Of a stretch of DNA of 64,000 bases, positions 1-11,942 are shown piece by piece. Source of the DNA: Calycina herbarum (lineage: Eukaryota > Ascomycota > Leotiomycetes > Helotiales > Pezizellaceae); assembly GCA_001414485.1 (NCBI GenBank), contig LLEY01000052.1, forward strand, positions 62,001 to 126,000, written 5' to 3'. How positions within the stretch are numbered: the stretch's first letter is position 1; every line of letters begins with the position of its first letter. The notes beneath the pieces were generated by a model. It was given only the letters and a program-made list of their open reading frames with translations. It was not told the origin of the DNA and did no database searches. The position numbers and the translations under genes are program-made.

Positions 1-3000
1 GTATCGAGTTGTGAATTATATACCTGAGTTTGGTAGTAGGATTGAAAGGATGAAACGTTGGCGATTGACAGGCATCTCCAAGGAAATATTGATATTTTCT
101 CCGGGGGCTCCAAGGGTGCTTGTGCTTGAGTTACTCTACCGAGGACTATTTTGCCTTATCTATGTTGTTGTCTGTTGCTGTTCTTTGTTCATGTTTAAAT
201 ATCTTTGCTGGGTTGACTTTAGTCATTTCCAGGAAAATGCCAACTACCCAGAAGACGGGAGCAGAGAGTTAAAGGAAAATTTTGGGATACGTTATATACC
301 GACTTCTAACTCCACCCTTGAGACAATCTGAGCAAGAACAGCTTTTTTGACTCCGTACTTGAAGGATATATTATTTCAGGGCTCGCAGTATCCTTGACCG
401 GGCTTGGTCGATTTCGGCTATTTGTCTACCTTATACTCTGAGGAATTTTTGTTCACGCCAGCAAGAAAGACTTTATAGAAGGTAAGCTCAGTACTAGCGT
501 CTGAAGTATTATTGTCTTGTCAAGGCAATGATTGGAATACGAAAGAACTGGATCTGACAATAGATAATTCTTCGACAGTAAACCTTCAAACTTCAGCGTA
601 ATATATTTAACAGCAAGTTTCCAGACCTTCTCGTAGAATGGTGTTTGAGTAATAATTCAAAAAGAATTTACACTGAAAAACTACTAAGTATGCCAATTTC
701 ATGTGTTTAATATTCACAAACGTGGAAGTTCAACTTTTTGGGTTCGCATTTCTTTTGTGAGACTGGGTCACGGACATATTCTATATGGCCTTCAAGTTCT
801 TTCGTGGGTCAATGGAGCGATGCCCTTCGTGCAATGTGTCATGAACTACAAGGGCAACATAGTTACCAACACAACAGTGAACTGAGAAAGCACTTCTGAT
901 GAGTTCCTTGACTAGCATTCCCTTAGACTCTCTGTTTACACTCCACTATATTTGGAAAGTCTAGAGAGATGACTACTGGCTTGAGTCCACTCGAAATTGG
1001 TAAGGTACTCAGCGCAACGTATTTCACCTAATTCAAATCTAGTGGAGTGGATTACCTGAAAAGCATTCTGAAGAAAGGAGGATGTCAAATACTAATACTA
1101 CCTATTTGGTGAACACTTCTCCTGCGAAAGAACAACATTTGACAGTAGGTACGTATTCGATGGTAATTCAAACCTTCTTCTAATTTCTATACCAGTATGT
1201 TTGAAGACCTTGTAATTAAAATGCATTGTGATATTTTCAGAGGTTCAAAAATTGAAGCGCACTTTCCATGATAATTATCAGAAGTCGTCTACCCAGAAGA
1301 CCACCTATCCTTTCCGAGTTGCTTAGTGACAAGCTGCTGTAAACACATTCATTCCACGGGCTTCCCAATAGTCTTTAAACCCCGCTCAGGATTCAGAACC
1401 AACCTTTTAGAAATAGCTGAGAAGCTTTCTAATAGACTTACGAAGACGACAACCCGAGGGCCCAAAAATACAAGAAGACCAACTAGCGGACAAGATTCAG
1501 AAGTTCAGAAGCCACATCGGGGAAAAATCTCTCTCCCAACTTTCAATTGGTATCACTGGCTGGCCATGATTTGAATCTTGCCAGATTGAAAAAGTCCGGA
1601 TGTTCGCAACACCAAACATTCCTCCTGTTCAATGACACCTGGTTTGTATTTAATCTCACTCACAGGCCTAAAACTCTGCTAGAAGCAACGTCAAGAGTTG
1701 TTGGAAGCTGCTGAAGACTCTCCCAAGAACTAGAATCTTACTAGGTCATCTCCTTTTCATGCCAGAAGTTGGAAGATTTTGGCGTGTGGGCAGACCTAAT
1801 CCCAAACTTGATTTTCAGGTTGACTGAGAGAAGTCGAAAGAACGGCAGCGATTCGATAGTAGGTAAGTTCCCGACAGTACGTCTTGACTTCTTGCTTCAT
1901 TGTTCCATGATTGCTTTTCTATCTCAATATTCATATTCTCCAAGACAATTGCTTGGTGCATCTCACTCCCAGCTCTTTTTGTTTTTCCATGGTCTTTTTC
2001 ACGTCGAAGTCGAACCAATTATATTTCTTTTGGGAACACATGGAGTTTTTTAAACCACCAAGCGGTGTTTTTATATGAAGCCCAAGCCAGCAAGAAGTTC
2101 AGTGTAACAGGTCGTGAAGGTTTTGTGATTCATCTATTACTTAGAAAATGGATAAAGGTCGGGAAGAATAATCTCCCCAAGGTTACACCGTCGGACGAGG
2201 TTCACTTGATCTCATAGTACACGTTCTTCTACAGGCACAATAATAAGAACTTTCCGTTTCCACAAAATCACTGTTGAGTTTCTGTCAAAAAATGTTACTT
2301 ATAAATAGTGCGTGCGTGTGGTAGCACCCCTCTTTCTACACAACCACATATTTCAGGATTCTTGTCGCATTTTGGTCCTTCTATGCATCCATTTGCAACA
2401 AACAATCCAGTACCCGAGAACTCACCGACCTGATTCTGTAGCGAAATGGCGTTTTTTCTTTCTCGAATCACCACAGCGGAACTTAAATCTCGAACTTTAT
2501 TTAAAACTGAAGGGGTTCGACAGTTAAAATTGAATCGACAGTAGTACGGCCGCAGATTGCTTTGTTTTCACCGTAATGGATCACTTTGGGTATTCAGGTC
2601 TTTTAGATCAGGTCCTTGGAATTTTCGAGGCTGTTTCAAGAATATTGTTTGCACATTCTTCCTGATCCCTCACGGTATGCAGCTTCTCCTCTCAGGCCCA
2701 GGTTATGTGAAGGTTGACCTTGTCCGTGTAAATGCCACTTTTTTAGGAAAAGATCCTACTGAGACTATATGAATTAGATATATGCAAGAAAAGACCAAGT
2801 CTTCAGCCACACCCGATGGAATTGTTTCTCTCATTTCATTCAAAAGGGTTCAAACCTTTGATATAGAACTGTCACGTTGAAATTCTTACTGGAGAAGAGG
2901 AGGAATGAAGAATTGGTCTTGACTAGAAGTTTGCCATTATAGATTGCTTTGCGGTACTATCATTGCCTTCCATGTCTGCTATCCCACAAGTCCCAGTGAT

Positions 3001-3194
3001 AATAGAAGTCCTCAAAAGTCCTCAAAAGTCCTCAAAAGCACTCAAGAACACCCCTTCACCAATCCATGAACCTTAGGAATTCTCGAGAAATCAATGAAGA
3101 CCATGACCATCTCCCGAATTCCCAACCCAAAAAAGCCTTCCCTATGTGCTGTCATTCCTACCCCATTCTTTCCTCCCTAATCTCCTAAGGCAAT
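1..3194. other. Gene-poor stretch, no supported gene
   Basis: No reading frame longer than about 105 codons and none with a recognisable domain; the open frames are short, overlap each other and mostly begin at GTG or TTG. A few splice-donor-like GTAAG words occur (about 480 and 1861), so remnants of an old spliced gene or an untranslated RNA are possible, but nothing links them into a protein. A short tandem repeat lies at 3008-3047. Confidence 0.5.
3008..3047. repeat. Tandem repeat, about 4 x 10 bp
   Basis: Three exact copies of GTCCTCAAAA (3008-3037) followed by a diverged fourth copy (GCACTCAAGA). Simple tandem repeat in a non-coding stretch; no function visible. Confidence 0.85.
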
Positions 3195-3326
3195 TCAAGA
3201 ATACCCGCAAGTAGAGCAATAACCATGGTACTCTCCCGCGTTGCATCGTGGACAGTTAGCCTTTTGAGACTCGCTCTTTCCGCTCTCGCTTGTGTTTGGA
3301 TTCTTAGTGGGAGTTGCTTGATTCAT
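3195..3326 (-). CDS. Possible 43-aa zinc-ribbon microprotein
   Basis: A 43-residue reading frame with an ATG at 3326. The N-terminal half is polar (Asn, Thr, Ser, Lys). The last 19 residues carry CPRC and CSTC separated by eight residues, a C-x2-C-x8-C-x2-C spacing that fits a small zinc ribbon. The frame is open upstream to 3470, but only from a TTG codon, so either the protein starts at 3326 or an upstream exon is missed. It ends 780 bp downstream of the RPL13 stop in transcription order. I do not recognise the family. The Cys spacing is the only real evidence for coding, so chance is possible. Confidence 0.35.
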   Translation of the reverse strand: MNQATPTKNPNTSESGKSESQKANCPRCNAGEYHGYCSTCGYS

Positions 3327-4104
3327 GTTGACTGGAGATTTGGATTTTGGTGAAAAGGCTGTGAGTTGATGCTGTTTGGTTTGTGTTTGGGGAACGAGAA
3401 AGTGATTTGTAGGTTGTAGGTTGTCGTGAAGTGTTGAAGATATGAATTTGGTTTTGGTTTTTGAGGGCAAGCCTAATAGCTTTAGGTTTGTTTTGTGTCA
3501 GGTTGTAAGAATGGAATTTGGGGGTACGGAGGAGATTAAATAGACACAATGCTGCTGGGGATTTCTGGTATGATGAAATGCTGTAACGATACAGCAGTGA
3601 ATAGCTGTACTTGGATTCGGTGACTCGAAGATGCTAGAAGAAACAACAGTGCCCATTCAATAATGAAGCAAGTCGCTTCACTAAAGCCTTGCACTCGCAA
3701 ACACTTGTATCCAAGACAGAGAGCGCTCAAACTGACTTTCTCTTCAGGAACAAGGGGCAAATTTCAAGATCGAGGGCGATAAACAGCAGATGGAAAATTG
3801 AAGGCACTTTTTTGTTAATTTTCTCATTACCCTCAATGAGGAGAAAAGGACGAATACACCAAATACACCATGCCACGGCCCTTGTTTTCATCACCATGAA
3901 ATACTTTTCACCCCAAATCCACTACCGCTACGCGGCCCCAATTGCTCACAGTTCCAATGAATTTGATGTCCCAATACGGGAGTTGTGCATAGTCGTTTGC
4001 ATTCATGAAAGTACACCTAAGCAAGCCTGTAAGATGCCAATGTAACCCTCACCCATCCAGCAAAATCGACACGAAAACAAAGACCCCAGAGAAAATCAAG
4101 CCAT

Positions 4105-4926
4105 TTATTTCTTAGCAGCGGCAGCCTCATCAGCCTTCTCTCTTGCTCGCTTCTCACGCTTGCCGGCGTTTCTTTGGTCGCTTCTTGAATCTCTAAGCTT
4201 TCTGAACGCACCACCCTCGATAGCTGCTGGCACATCACCCTTCTTGATTTCTGAGAAACCGGCCTCGACGTTGACGATTGGTAGACCAGCCTTGACGTTG
4301 GAGATGATGTTCTTGGCGTTGGAAACCTCCTCCTTGGTAGCATCACCCTTCTTGTATTGTCCGACTTTGCGGGGGAAGAGGATGAGGCGGGCGCGGTAGG
4401 CCTTTAGGCGGTCGACGTTGGCAACGAGAGATTCGGTGGAGAGGTTTTGGCGGCGGGGGTCAACGGAGATACCGATTGTTGGTGCGAGCTTGCGGGGGAT
4501 ACCAGCTTCCTGTGGTATTTGTTAGAATCCAATTCCTTCGCGATTCAGACGTCCTCGAATTCCCTACCTTCAACTCGGTCAAGGTGAAACCACGTCCAGC
4601 TCGTACGCGGCGGTTGTACTTGAGTGTTGGGCATCGAACAATAGGTCTCAACTTGTCGACTGGTCGTGGTGCGACAGCTGATGCCTTTGCAAGACGGGCA
4701 TTGCGGCGTCTGAGCTTTCGTCCGGGCTATCGATTCCAAATTAGATACTCCTCTTCCTGCCTGTCTGCGATTCCATCTTGGGTTGATTTACCTGGTCGAA
4801 GTGAACGCGGACTCGTCGCTGCCAATCCTTTCGGAAATCTAGCTAGAATTTAGTACTCAATTAAAACCGAAGGTGAGAGCAATCCTTACGGTTGTGCGGG
4901 ATCTGCTGGTTGTGCTTGATCGCCAT
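4105..4926 (-). CDS. RPL13: 60S ribosomal protein L13 (eL13)
   Basis: Component of the large cytosolic ribosomal subunit. Four exons give an in-frame 215-aa product: 4926-4890, 4838-4792, 4726-4568 and 4509-4105. The start reads [20 protein letters not shown], the standard eL13 N-terminus, followed by the basic segment [15 protein letters not shown], the signature [18 protein letters not shown], then [14 protein letters not shown] and a Lys/Ala-rich tail ending AAAAKK. Length matches the family (about 200-215 aa). Introns are short (51, 65 and 58 nt); the first has a TACTAA branch-point-like site just before its acceptor. The first exon is only 37 nt, as is common in fungal ribosomal-protein genes. 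Nothing is missing or broken. The identification is secure; exon edges rest on splice motifs and frame continuity. Confidence 0.97.
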
Positions 4927-6675
4927 TTTGTGTCGTTTGTCGTGATGCGATCAAGGAAGATGTCGTCGAGAAGTCGAAATATTTTGGCTCCGAGTTGAAG
5001 CGAGCCCTCACGCACAGTAGTTTTCGAAAATTGTGTGTGATGCCTCGGATATGAGGCCAAAATGAAGCTAGATCACGTGGGATCCAGAGAAAACCCCCAA
5101 AGTGCAAGAGGGGTTCTTGAAGTTGTGAAACATAAGGTAAGTAAGTCTCAGAGAAGCTTTGATATGTAATTGTGTAGGTAGGTTAGGTAGGTAGATAGCA
5201 TGATTGTTGAATATCAATCTATCTAGGTAGGAAGGGGATTGTGGAAGCCACCCAGTTCAAGGTTGCTTCTAGAAGCGCCTTTCCTTTACTCAAATGATGA
5301 ATCTCGTTATACGAACTATCTGGACTAATCATTTGAATTATTCTAAACAGCTGGATCAATATTCCGAGATTGAATGGAAGGCTCACCTGCAAAAACAATC
5401 ACGTGAGCGTTGAGCAAACCCGGAAAAATGTTGACCGATCCCCCGATTCTAAGCGAGCTAGCGGCCATCTTCAGGTATAAAGATCTGGCCACCTTCCTTC
5501 TTTTCAACTTTTTCCTTCTTTCTTTCCATACTTACCTTCTTGACAAGAGCCGCGCTCAAGTATGCGGACTTGGCAGAACGAGATCTCCATTGCACAGCGG
5601 GGTATCGAGATCTGTTCAGTATCCTTCGGGGTCCTGATCGGGGGAATTTTTGATTGCATTCAACGGCTCGTCCGTCATCTTTTCATTGTATCGGTTGCTT
5701 CGAGCGGCCGTATGAAGAAGAGGAATTGCTATTTTGGCGGCGGACATGCAGTGCTAAGAAGGTAAGTGTGAAATGAGGAAGAACACGGTGGTGGGAGTAT
5801 GAAGAATCGTCGCCGTCGCGTCAAGAAGGTAAGTATGAAGAAAAAGAAAGCTCGCTGCACCAAGGTTGGCTTCTCTGGCTAGTTCTTCCACCCCCATCGC
5901 TTTTTCCTCTTAAAGTTGATTCTACTTTGGGAAGGGGCTTTGGCTTTTCTCTTTTTCATCGCTCCTTCCATTTGAATTGCTCTCATGGTTATCTTGCGCG
6001 ATATCAGCCAAAGATCTTTGGGAAGCTGAATATATGGTGCGCTTTGCGAGCGATTTGCAAGGCCATCGATCTCTCAACGATTATCCAATAGGAAAAAGAA
6101 CAGGTGAAGAACTTTCCATACTGTAAAGTGCGATTTGCAACGAAAATAGATTCGTGGTTCTACAGATTCATCGCTGCGATATGCCCTTGATTGATGGACA
6201 CAGATGTGGACTAGATCACCCATCATATCAAGCATGATTCTTAACGTTTCTGGGATAATGAAATCAGTTGTCCCAGAAGAATTCGGGTAATGAAGAGGAT
6301 CTCGTTACGATGAGGTAGCTCTTGCCTAGATGTCAATTTTGATTAATTGTCTCAGAGCTCATCGACATCATTGACCGTCTGAATACGTACTTATCAACAT
6401 ACGAAATACATTGTATGGCCCTGGAGCTCTCATCAATTCAGGTGGTTTCAACGCCGACGAATTGAAGTCATCAAAAATAAGTATATTAGCTCCAAGTGGT
6501 ACCTAGCTAAATTGTAATCACATGATCACTTCGCGACTCCAAATCCATCGCGACTTCCCCAAAAAGTGTCCTCAATCATCAGCCTCACTCCTTACGAACC
6601 ACAGTCTTTTTCCAACCCTACATCCTTCGCGCCGTTCTGCAGACCCGTCTCCGAAAGAATTACACAGTCGCAAAT
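4927..6675. other. Intergenic region between RPL13 and DPM3
   Basis: Shared upstream region of two divergent genes. It contains GTAGGT-type simple repeats around 5174-5196. A 67-codon ATG frame at 5562-5765 is followed by GTAAGT words, but nothing recognisable is encoded, so I do not call it. The last 150 bp before 6676 are pyrimidine-rich, consistent with the DPM3 leader. Confidence 0.5.
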
Positions 6676-7314
6676 ATGACTCGAGCACAACAAACCATTT
6701 CCATTGGACTTCTAGTCACCTCCGTACGTCCCCCTTTCGTGAAACTCGAATGCGATTTTGAGATTTGGGCGCAACATGAACTAATCGATTGATAGCTCTA
6801 CTTGGCGCTCTACCTACAACTTATTCCTCTGCCAAATCTGATCTCGGAACAGATTATTCCAATTGTGCGTTCTGCTCTTCCTTTCCCAGAAGCCCCGTCA
6901 AGTTATTTCCCTAAGCGCTACAATCGAAAAGGCAGAAGAGCAGAAGAACCCCCCGCCTCTGCGGTATCACCAGGCCTTGCGATGTTGTCCATGGTTCACG
7001 CAAATGCCAAATGGGGTTCTGCTGCAAGGCTGGTCCTTCAAAGAGGTATTGGGGGAATTGTCTGAAGAAGCCACTACTTATTACTTTCGAGCACATTTCT
7101 GCAATGGTTTTATTTCAAATTTGTTGAGTTACGCTAACATTTATGTTCTCAGCTACCATTCTGGGGTCTCGTTTCTTTCGGCGCCTATCTCCTATTCAGT
7201 CTCGGACTCGGCGTATTCACATTCAACGATGTACCAAAAGCACACGCAGAACTTATGAAGGAAATTGATTTGGCCAGAGCGGACTTGAGAACAAAGGGTG
7301 TCGATGTTGATTAG
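6676..7314 (+). CDS. DPM3: Dolichol-phosphate mannosyltransferase subunit 3
   Basis: Small ER membrane subunit that stabilises and anchors the dolichol-phosphate mannose synthase, which makes the mannose donor for N-glycosylation, O-mannosylation and GPI anchors. Three exons (6676-6723, 6796-6864, 7153-7314) join in phase 0 to a 92-aa protein, exactly the usual DPM3 length. Residues 5-38 and 42-62 form two hydrophobic helices (…IGLLVTSLYLALYLQL and LPFWGLVSFGAYLLF…). The C-terminal soluble part has the family pattern FNDVPKAHAELMKEIDLARA with an acidic-basic coiled-coil helix. The second intron is long for this locus (288 nt) and begins GTGCGT. The first 48-nt exon has its own ATG. The protein is too short to score well in automated gene finding and could easily be missed. 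Confidence 0.93.
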
Positions 7315-7503
7315 ATGGGTTACATTTTGATTGGGATATGCATTCAATGGTTGGAAGCATGGCTCTGGGGACAATACGAAAGTTCTTAGGAGGGTATCAG
7401 GAGGTTCATAATTATAAACAAGAGCCAGGAACCTGGCTCATGAAGGAAGTCTATGGCGTCCGTCCGTATATACAAAGTCTTCGTCTCGTGTACAACCACC
7501 CAT

Positions 7504-8223
7504 CTACCCAGTCGTCCCTTCTCGAGCGTGTTTCTCCTTCAACCTCTTCTCCTGCTTCATAAACTCCCTTATCCCCACAGGAATACCCTTAAACAAATCA
7601 TCATTACTCAAATCCGCATTCAACCCCGTCCCCCAATTACTCTCACTCCCACCCCCATCATCATCCATACTAATCATCGTATGCTCTGCGCCCTTCTCAC
7701 CCTCGCCCAACATCAGTCCTGTCCCAGAAACTCCTTTCCTCTTCTTAGCTTTCACCAATTTCTGTTCTTTCATCAAAGCTTTATCTGCCTCCTTCCTAGC
7801 AGCAGCCCATTCTATAAGCTCATCTCCGTATCGATCCCATACGCAGTTCACGCAGCCGCTCATACAGCAGTTATCTGGTTCTGAGGGTTTAGGGGGTACC
7901 CATATGCCTGCTACTAATGTGCTCTTCTTTTTGATTTCGGATCTGCGTTCTAACGGTGAGGAAAGACGGGAGGAGAATAGGATTGCTGCTTCGGGTGCTG
8001 CTGGTTCTTCGTCTTTCGCAACGATAGGAGGGGTTGAGGAGGATGTCGCTGTTGTAGGGGGTTTGCTGGCTATTGTTGGAGATGAGGACTCGAGGATAGA
8101 AGCGTAATAGCCGCTTATTGGGTTTGCTTGGTTATTTCGTAGAGAGTGGCGGGTGTGGAAATGTCGGATTGCGGGAGTTTGACGTATGCGCTGGGTTGCG
8201 CGGAGGAGGAACCTGGTTTCCAT
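7504..8223 (-). CDS. Oxidoreductase-like domain protein, mitochondrial (OXLD1-like)
   Basis: Single-exon 239-aa protein from the ATG at 8223. The first 30 residues are rich in Arg, Ser and Thr without acidic residues (METRFLLRATQRIRQ…), typical of a mitochondrial presequence. A disordered Ser/Thr/Pro segment follows (about 45-75). Residues around 105-140 hold PKPSEPDNCCMSGCVNCVWD followed by RYGDEL, the signature of the Oxidored-like Pfam family (OXLD1 in animals) with its Cys-rich motif. The remainder is charged and helical, with a C-terminal basic stretch (EFMKQEKRLKEKHA). The biochemical role of the family is poorly defined. It is divergently transcribed from the 1036-aa gene, with 543 bp between start codons. 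Confidence 0.88.
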   Translation of the reverse strand: METRFLLRATQRIRQTPAIRHFHTRHSLRNNQANPISGYYASILESSSPTIASKPPTTATSSSTPPIVAKDEEPAAPEAAILFSSRLSSPLERRSEIKKKSTLVAGIWVPPKPSEPDNCCMSGCVNCVWDRYGDELIEWAAARKEADKALMKEQKLVKAKKRKGVSGTGLMLGEGEKGAEHTMISMDDDGGGSESNWGTGLNADLSNDDLFKGIPVGIREFMKQEKRLKEKHAREGTTG

Positions 8224-8766
8224 TTTGTGATATGGATATTCTCTTTTAAACTAGAGAATTAAGGAATGGAGGATTGTGTTATCGAGAAATCATTTAGGTA
8301 TTTGAGAGGTTGGAGCTGTTGACTGTCGCAAAGGCAAAAGCGGATTTCCAAGCTTCCAATGCCCGCGCAGACAGCCTCGGACGTCATTGTGTTTATTGAT
8401 CGGAGACTTTTTGGGGACTTTGCAGTATTTTTGCGATAGCCAACAGCCAATAGAAATTATTAATTTGTAGTAATTAACAGTGTTTCCAATGTCGCTATTA
8501 AATTCATCTTTCAAAAAATTGTATACTTTCGTTGATGGAGCTCTCAGTTCTCTACTCATTGCGACCCCGGAGCCTCATTCTCATTTCAGGTGCTTCAGAG
8601 GGTATCCCCTCGGCGCGTCCTCCTGAAGGTTACGCGACTTCAACAATACACCACCAAATCCGACAGCAACCTTCACTCCCATATTTAGGCAATTGGAATA
8701 TCACAGCTCGACGTGTATTCATACCTGCAGAAGATGTAAATCGCATAATTAATTACTACTGTACGA
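8224..8766. promoter_or_regulatory. Bidirectional promoter region
   Basis: 543 bp between the start codons of the OXLD1-like gene (minus) and the 1036-aa gene (plus). No competing gene is visible. It must hold the control sequences of both; I do not identify specific factor sites. Confidence 0.6.
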
Positions 8767-11700
8767 ATGGAAGACTCCCCTGCGAAGCGGCGCAAAACGT
8801 CGCCAACAACTTCACTACCCATCAACGCGCCCACAACTCCGAGTCGAATTCCAGTACCTCGAAAAGATGGGGATAAAATTCCTACGAATAGACCTTCTTT
8901 TGCTTCACCTACGAAAGCGAGTATCGCGAGACACAATCCGCAATTGCTGAATCGGCCTTCATCCTCTGGGGCTGGGGCAGAGAAACCGAATGGGAAGGGG
9001 AAACTGGATGATCTATTCGCGAAGTACCTTGGGGAATCGCCGGTTGAGAATGAAGCATTAGGAACCAACGAGGAGCCGAGAAGACCAGTTTCACAAGGAA
9101 CAATAGGACAAGAAAGAGATGAGGCAACGCAAGAAACACTTAGGCCGGTCACTCCTAAAGGGAAGAGTGTGGGAGTGACAGGGAAACCAAGAAGGAGGTC
9201 TCAGTCACCTATAAAATCGCCGGTCAAAAGACAGAATTTCACGGCTTCAACAAATGTTCCAGAGATATATCGTGGGGAATTACCAGATAATCCATTTGTG
9301 AAGAAAGGAGGGCTAAGACGGTCACCAACGTCCTCTCAGGTTGACACGATACCGAATTCGAACCTCTCCCAAGAAATTCCAAACGATGTCAATCCGTTTC
9401 AAAAACGGACTGGATTGAGAAGGTCACCAATTTCATTGCAGCCGGTGGCTCTGTCGCAGCAAGCTGAAGTTGAAAAAGAACCTTCCCAAGTACAAAGTCA
9501 GCCAGAAACACCGCCAATGCCTAAACCCCCTTTACGAAAACTTCCAGTTAATTTGGAAGCGCCTACAATGCTGGAAGCATCTATTGCTCAAATTGGAAGT
9601 TTCCCAGGAATGTCACCAGTACGAAAAGGGGCTTTGAGGAGGACACCTCCTGGGGCTGTAGCTTCGCAACCTTTAGAGCTTCCTGCCAATGATGATAATT
9701 CTCAAGATGAAGACGAACAAGTGGCAAACGAACTCGAACGCCCAAAACAGGGGGCGAGGAGATCGCCAGTATTACCTTCATCGCCACCCCTGGAGAGTAC
9801 CACCCCAAAAGAGCCAGAAAATCCAATATCACTACGAAGGGGTCTCAGAAGAACACCACCGGGAGCTGCATCGGAAACTCCTGTAACTGCGAAGGAACCC
9901 TCAGCCTCTCCTGCTGAGAACGAGAATCGATATGAACAGCCTCTCAAGTCTAGGCTGAGGAGCTCACCAAACAATTCTCTCCAGCCAGTCTCGGCACCCG
10001 AGACAACCACTGCGAGCCAGGAGAAACAGCCTGAAGTTACATCATTCCGGAAATCTGCCTTGCGTAGGACGCCGCCAGCAGTGGAAGCCTCTGTTGCGAC
10101 GAAAACCGTAGAGAGAGGCGGAAATTCTCCTGAGCAAGCACCACCAGAGCCAAGAACAACACGCAAAGGCGCACTGAGGAGGAGTAGTCCTGTTGTACTC
10201 GCCAATGATTCTGGTTCTAGTAACCTGCAAGCTCCTAATAGCCAGAACGAGTCAACGACCCCTACAGCACCAGTTCCTGCTTTTGCTAGAACGTCTCTCG
10301 GAGCAATTGCGGACGACATTGCAGCTCCTCAGTCCGAAGAATCTGCAATATCACTACCAGCAAAGAAAGATGTGTTCAGTAATATTCAGCGTCAAGCAAA
10401 ACCCGTTGTACCTCTCGAATTCCCTAAAAATGTGGAAATACCGCAGCCTGCCGATATGATCGAACTTGGGCGACCAAGTAGGCCAGGTTTTCACGGAGAG
10501 CCTGAATTACCACCTACTCCAACTCAGCAGGGCATGGATGATCCAGTCGTGACCACACCCCCAGCTGGTATACATAACACCCCAAGCAAGAGAGGTAGAA
10601 GGAACGCGGCTTTAGGTGAGAAATTGAGATCTTCGCCTTTGAAGCCTCGTAGCCAGCCTACGGAACCAAGTCAGGAAGTCATTCCAGACTCACAGCCAGA
10701 AATTGTCTCTCGCCCCAAACCGAAATCCGAAAAACCAGCCAAACGACGTAAATCAGCTAGATTTACGGTTCCTGAAGATCCACATGCCGAGAAGAAGAAG
10801 GCTAGAGACGCTTTGCTAAAACAGCTCCAAGAGCTACAAGCAGATGTAGCTCTTGCAAATCAGGAAAATGAGCGGTTACGAGTCCACCAGCAGGCAGGGA
10901 AGCGACGTGCGCCTGTGGCTCCCAACCCAGAGGAACTGCTAGCTCTCTTGATGCGGTCTACCCAGCAGCCAGCTAAACCGGAGCCAAAGCCAGCCAGCAT
11001 ATTCAAATCTATCAACTCATTCCTCCCATTTTCATCTCGTCGGAAGACGAAAACTATCAGTCTTTCAGATCTCGAAAAGCCGTTACCTTCTCATCTGCCA
11101 ACACATCAAGATGACCCTTTGCCGTTCCTACAAGCTTTCTCGCCGTTGCAATTTACTTCAACCATCACTCTGGAACCAGAAGAACCGACATTACAAAATT
11201 ATGTCATTCACGCCTCTCATCCTTCTGGGTTATTCGCTGCGAGGATAGATATGGTTGTTGATTCGGAAAGTTTATCCATCAAGCAACTTGAAGTTCCGAA
11301 ACTGGATCCTTCCTCTGAGAAAGAGCTTGGGCCTTTTGTGAGAGAGAAAGCAGGTGGGGAGGGGAGTTTGAGTAAGAACCTTGGTGTTATTTGTTGGGCT
11401 ATGGGGAGGTGGACGGAGGTTGCGGTTAAGAGGGCGAGATTTTGGTGTGAGGTTCAGAGTCAACTTGGGAATTCTGAAGCGAGAGCGAAGTGTTTGAAGA
11501 CTTTGAAGGCGGGGAGGAAACGGAAGAGAAGAGCTATTGTTGTTGAGGAGGAGGAGGAGGGTAGTGATGATGGGAAAACGGTTGGGGTGTGGACTAGGAA
11601 ACAGCTTTTACTTCATATGGGACGGGCGAGTATGGTGCTTGTTTGTGAGGATGCGGAGGTTCTTGTGGAGTGGAAGATTGGGTTTGATTGGACGGGGGAG

Positions 11701-11942
11701 GCGGAGAGTGTTGTTGAGGCTTGTGCTAGGGTGCCCAGGAGTTGTATGTACCATTTTCCTCCCTCGATATGGCTCTGTTATTTGAGATAGATGCTAACTT
11801 TTTCGCAGGGCAACAGAAAGACGAGAGGAATAATCTGAGTCAGATACCTGATATGTTTCAAAAACTAGTCAAGGAGAAGGGGCCTTGGGGAGCGGTTACT
11901 GGTGTTGTTGGGTTGCTTATGAGGGATGAGGGGGGATCATGA
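8767..11942 (+). CDS. 1036-aa repeat-rich nuclear-type protein, possible RWD kinetochore component
   Basis: Two exons (8767-11743 and 11809-11942) give 1036 aa; the 65-nt intron starts GTATGT and has GCTAAC before TTTCGCAG. The N-terminal two thirds are disordered and basic. They contain seven spaced copies of a K/R-x-x-LRR-S/T-P motif (near residues 180, 215, 288, 358, 395, 429 and 468), each a potential proline-directed phosphosite. Two lysine/arginine clusters (SPAKRRKT at the start; AKRRKSARF near 660) look like nuclear localisation signals. A coiled coil lies around 680-720 (ALLKQLQELQADVALANQEN). The C-terminal 250 residues are folded (LQNYVIHASHPSGLFAARID…), with a beta-meander rhythm like RWD domains of CENP-P/Ctf19 or CENP-O. 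That assignment is inference only. I do not recognise the gene with certainty. Confidence 0.88.

Noticed and set aside
2835..2870. B-box-like word GGGTTCAAACC
   Set aside because: Neither stem pairing of a T arm nor an upstream A box fits a tRNA.
5410..5765. Short ORFs followed by GTAAGT words upstream of DPM3
   Set aside because: Could be a small spliced gene, but no acceptor leads to a convincing second exon and the peptide has no known features.
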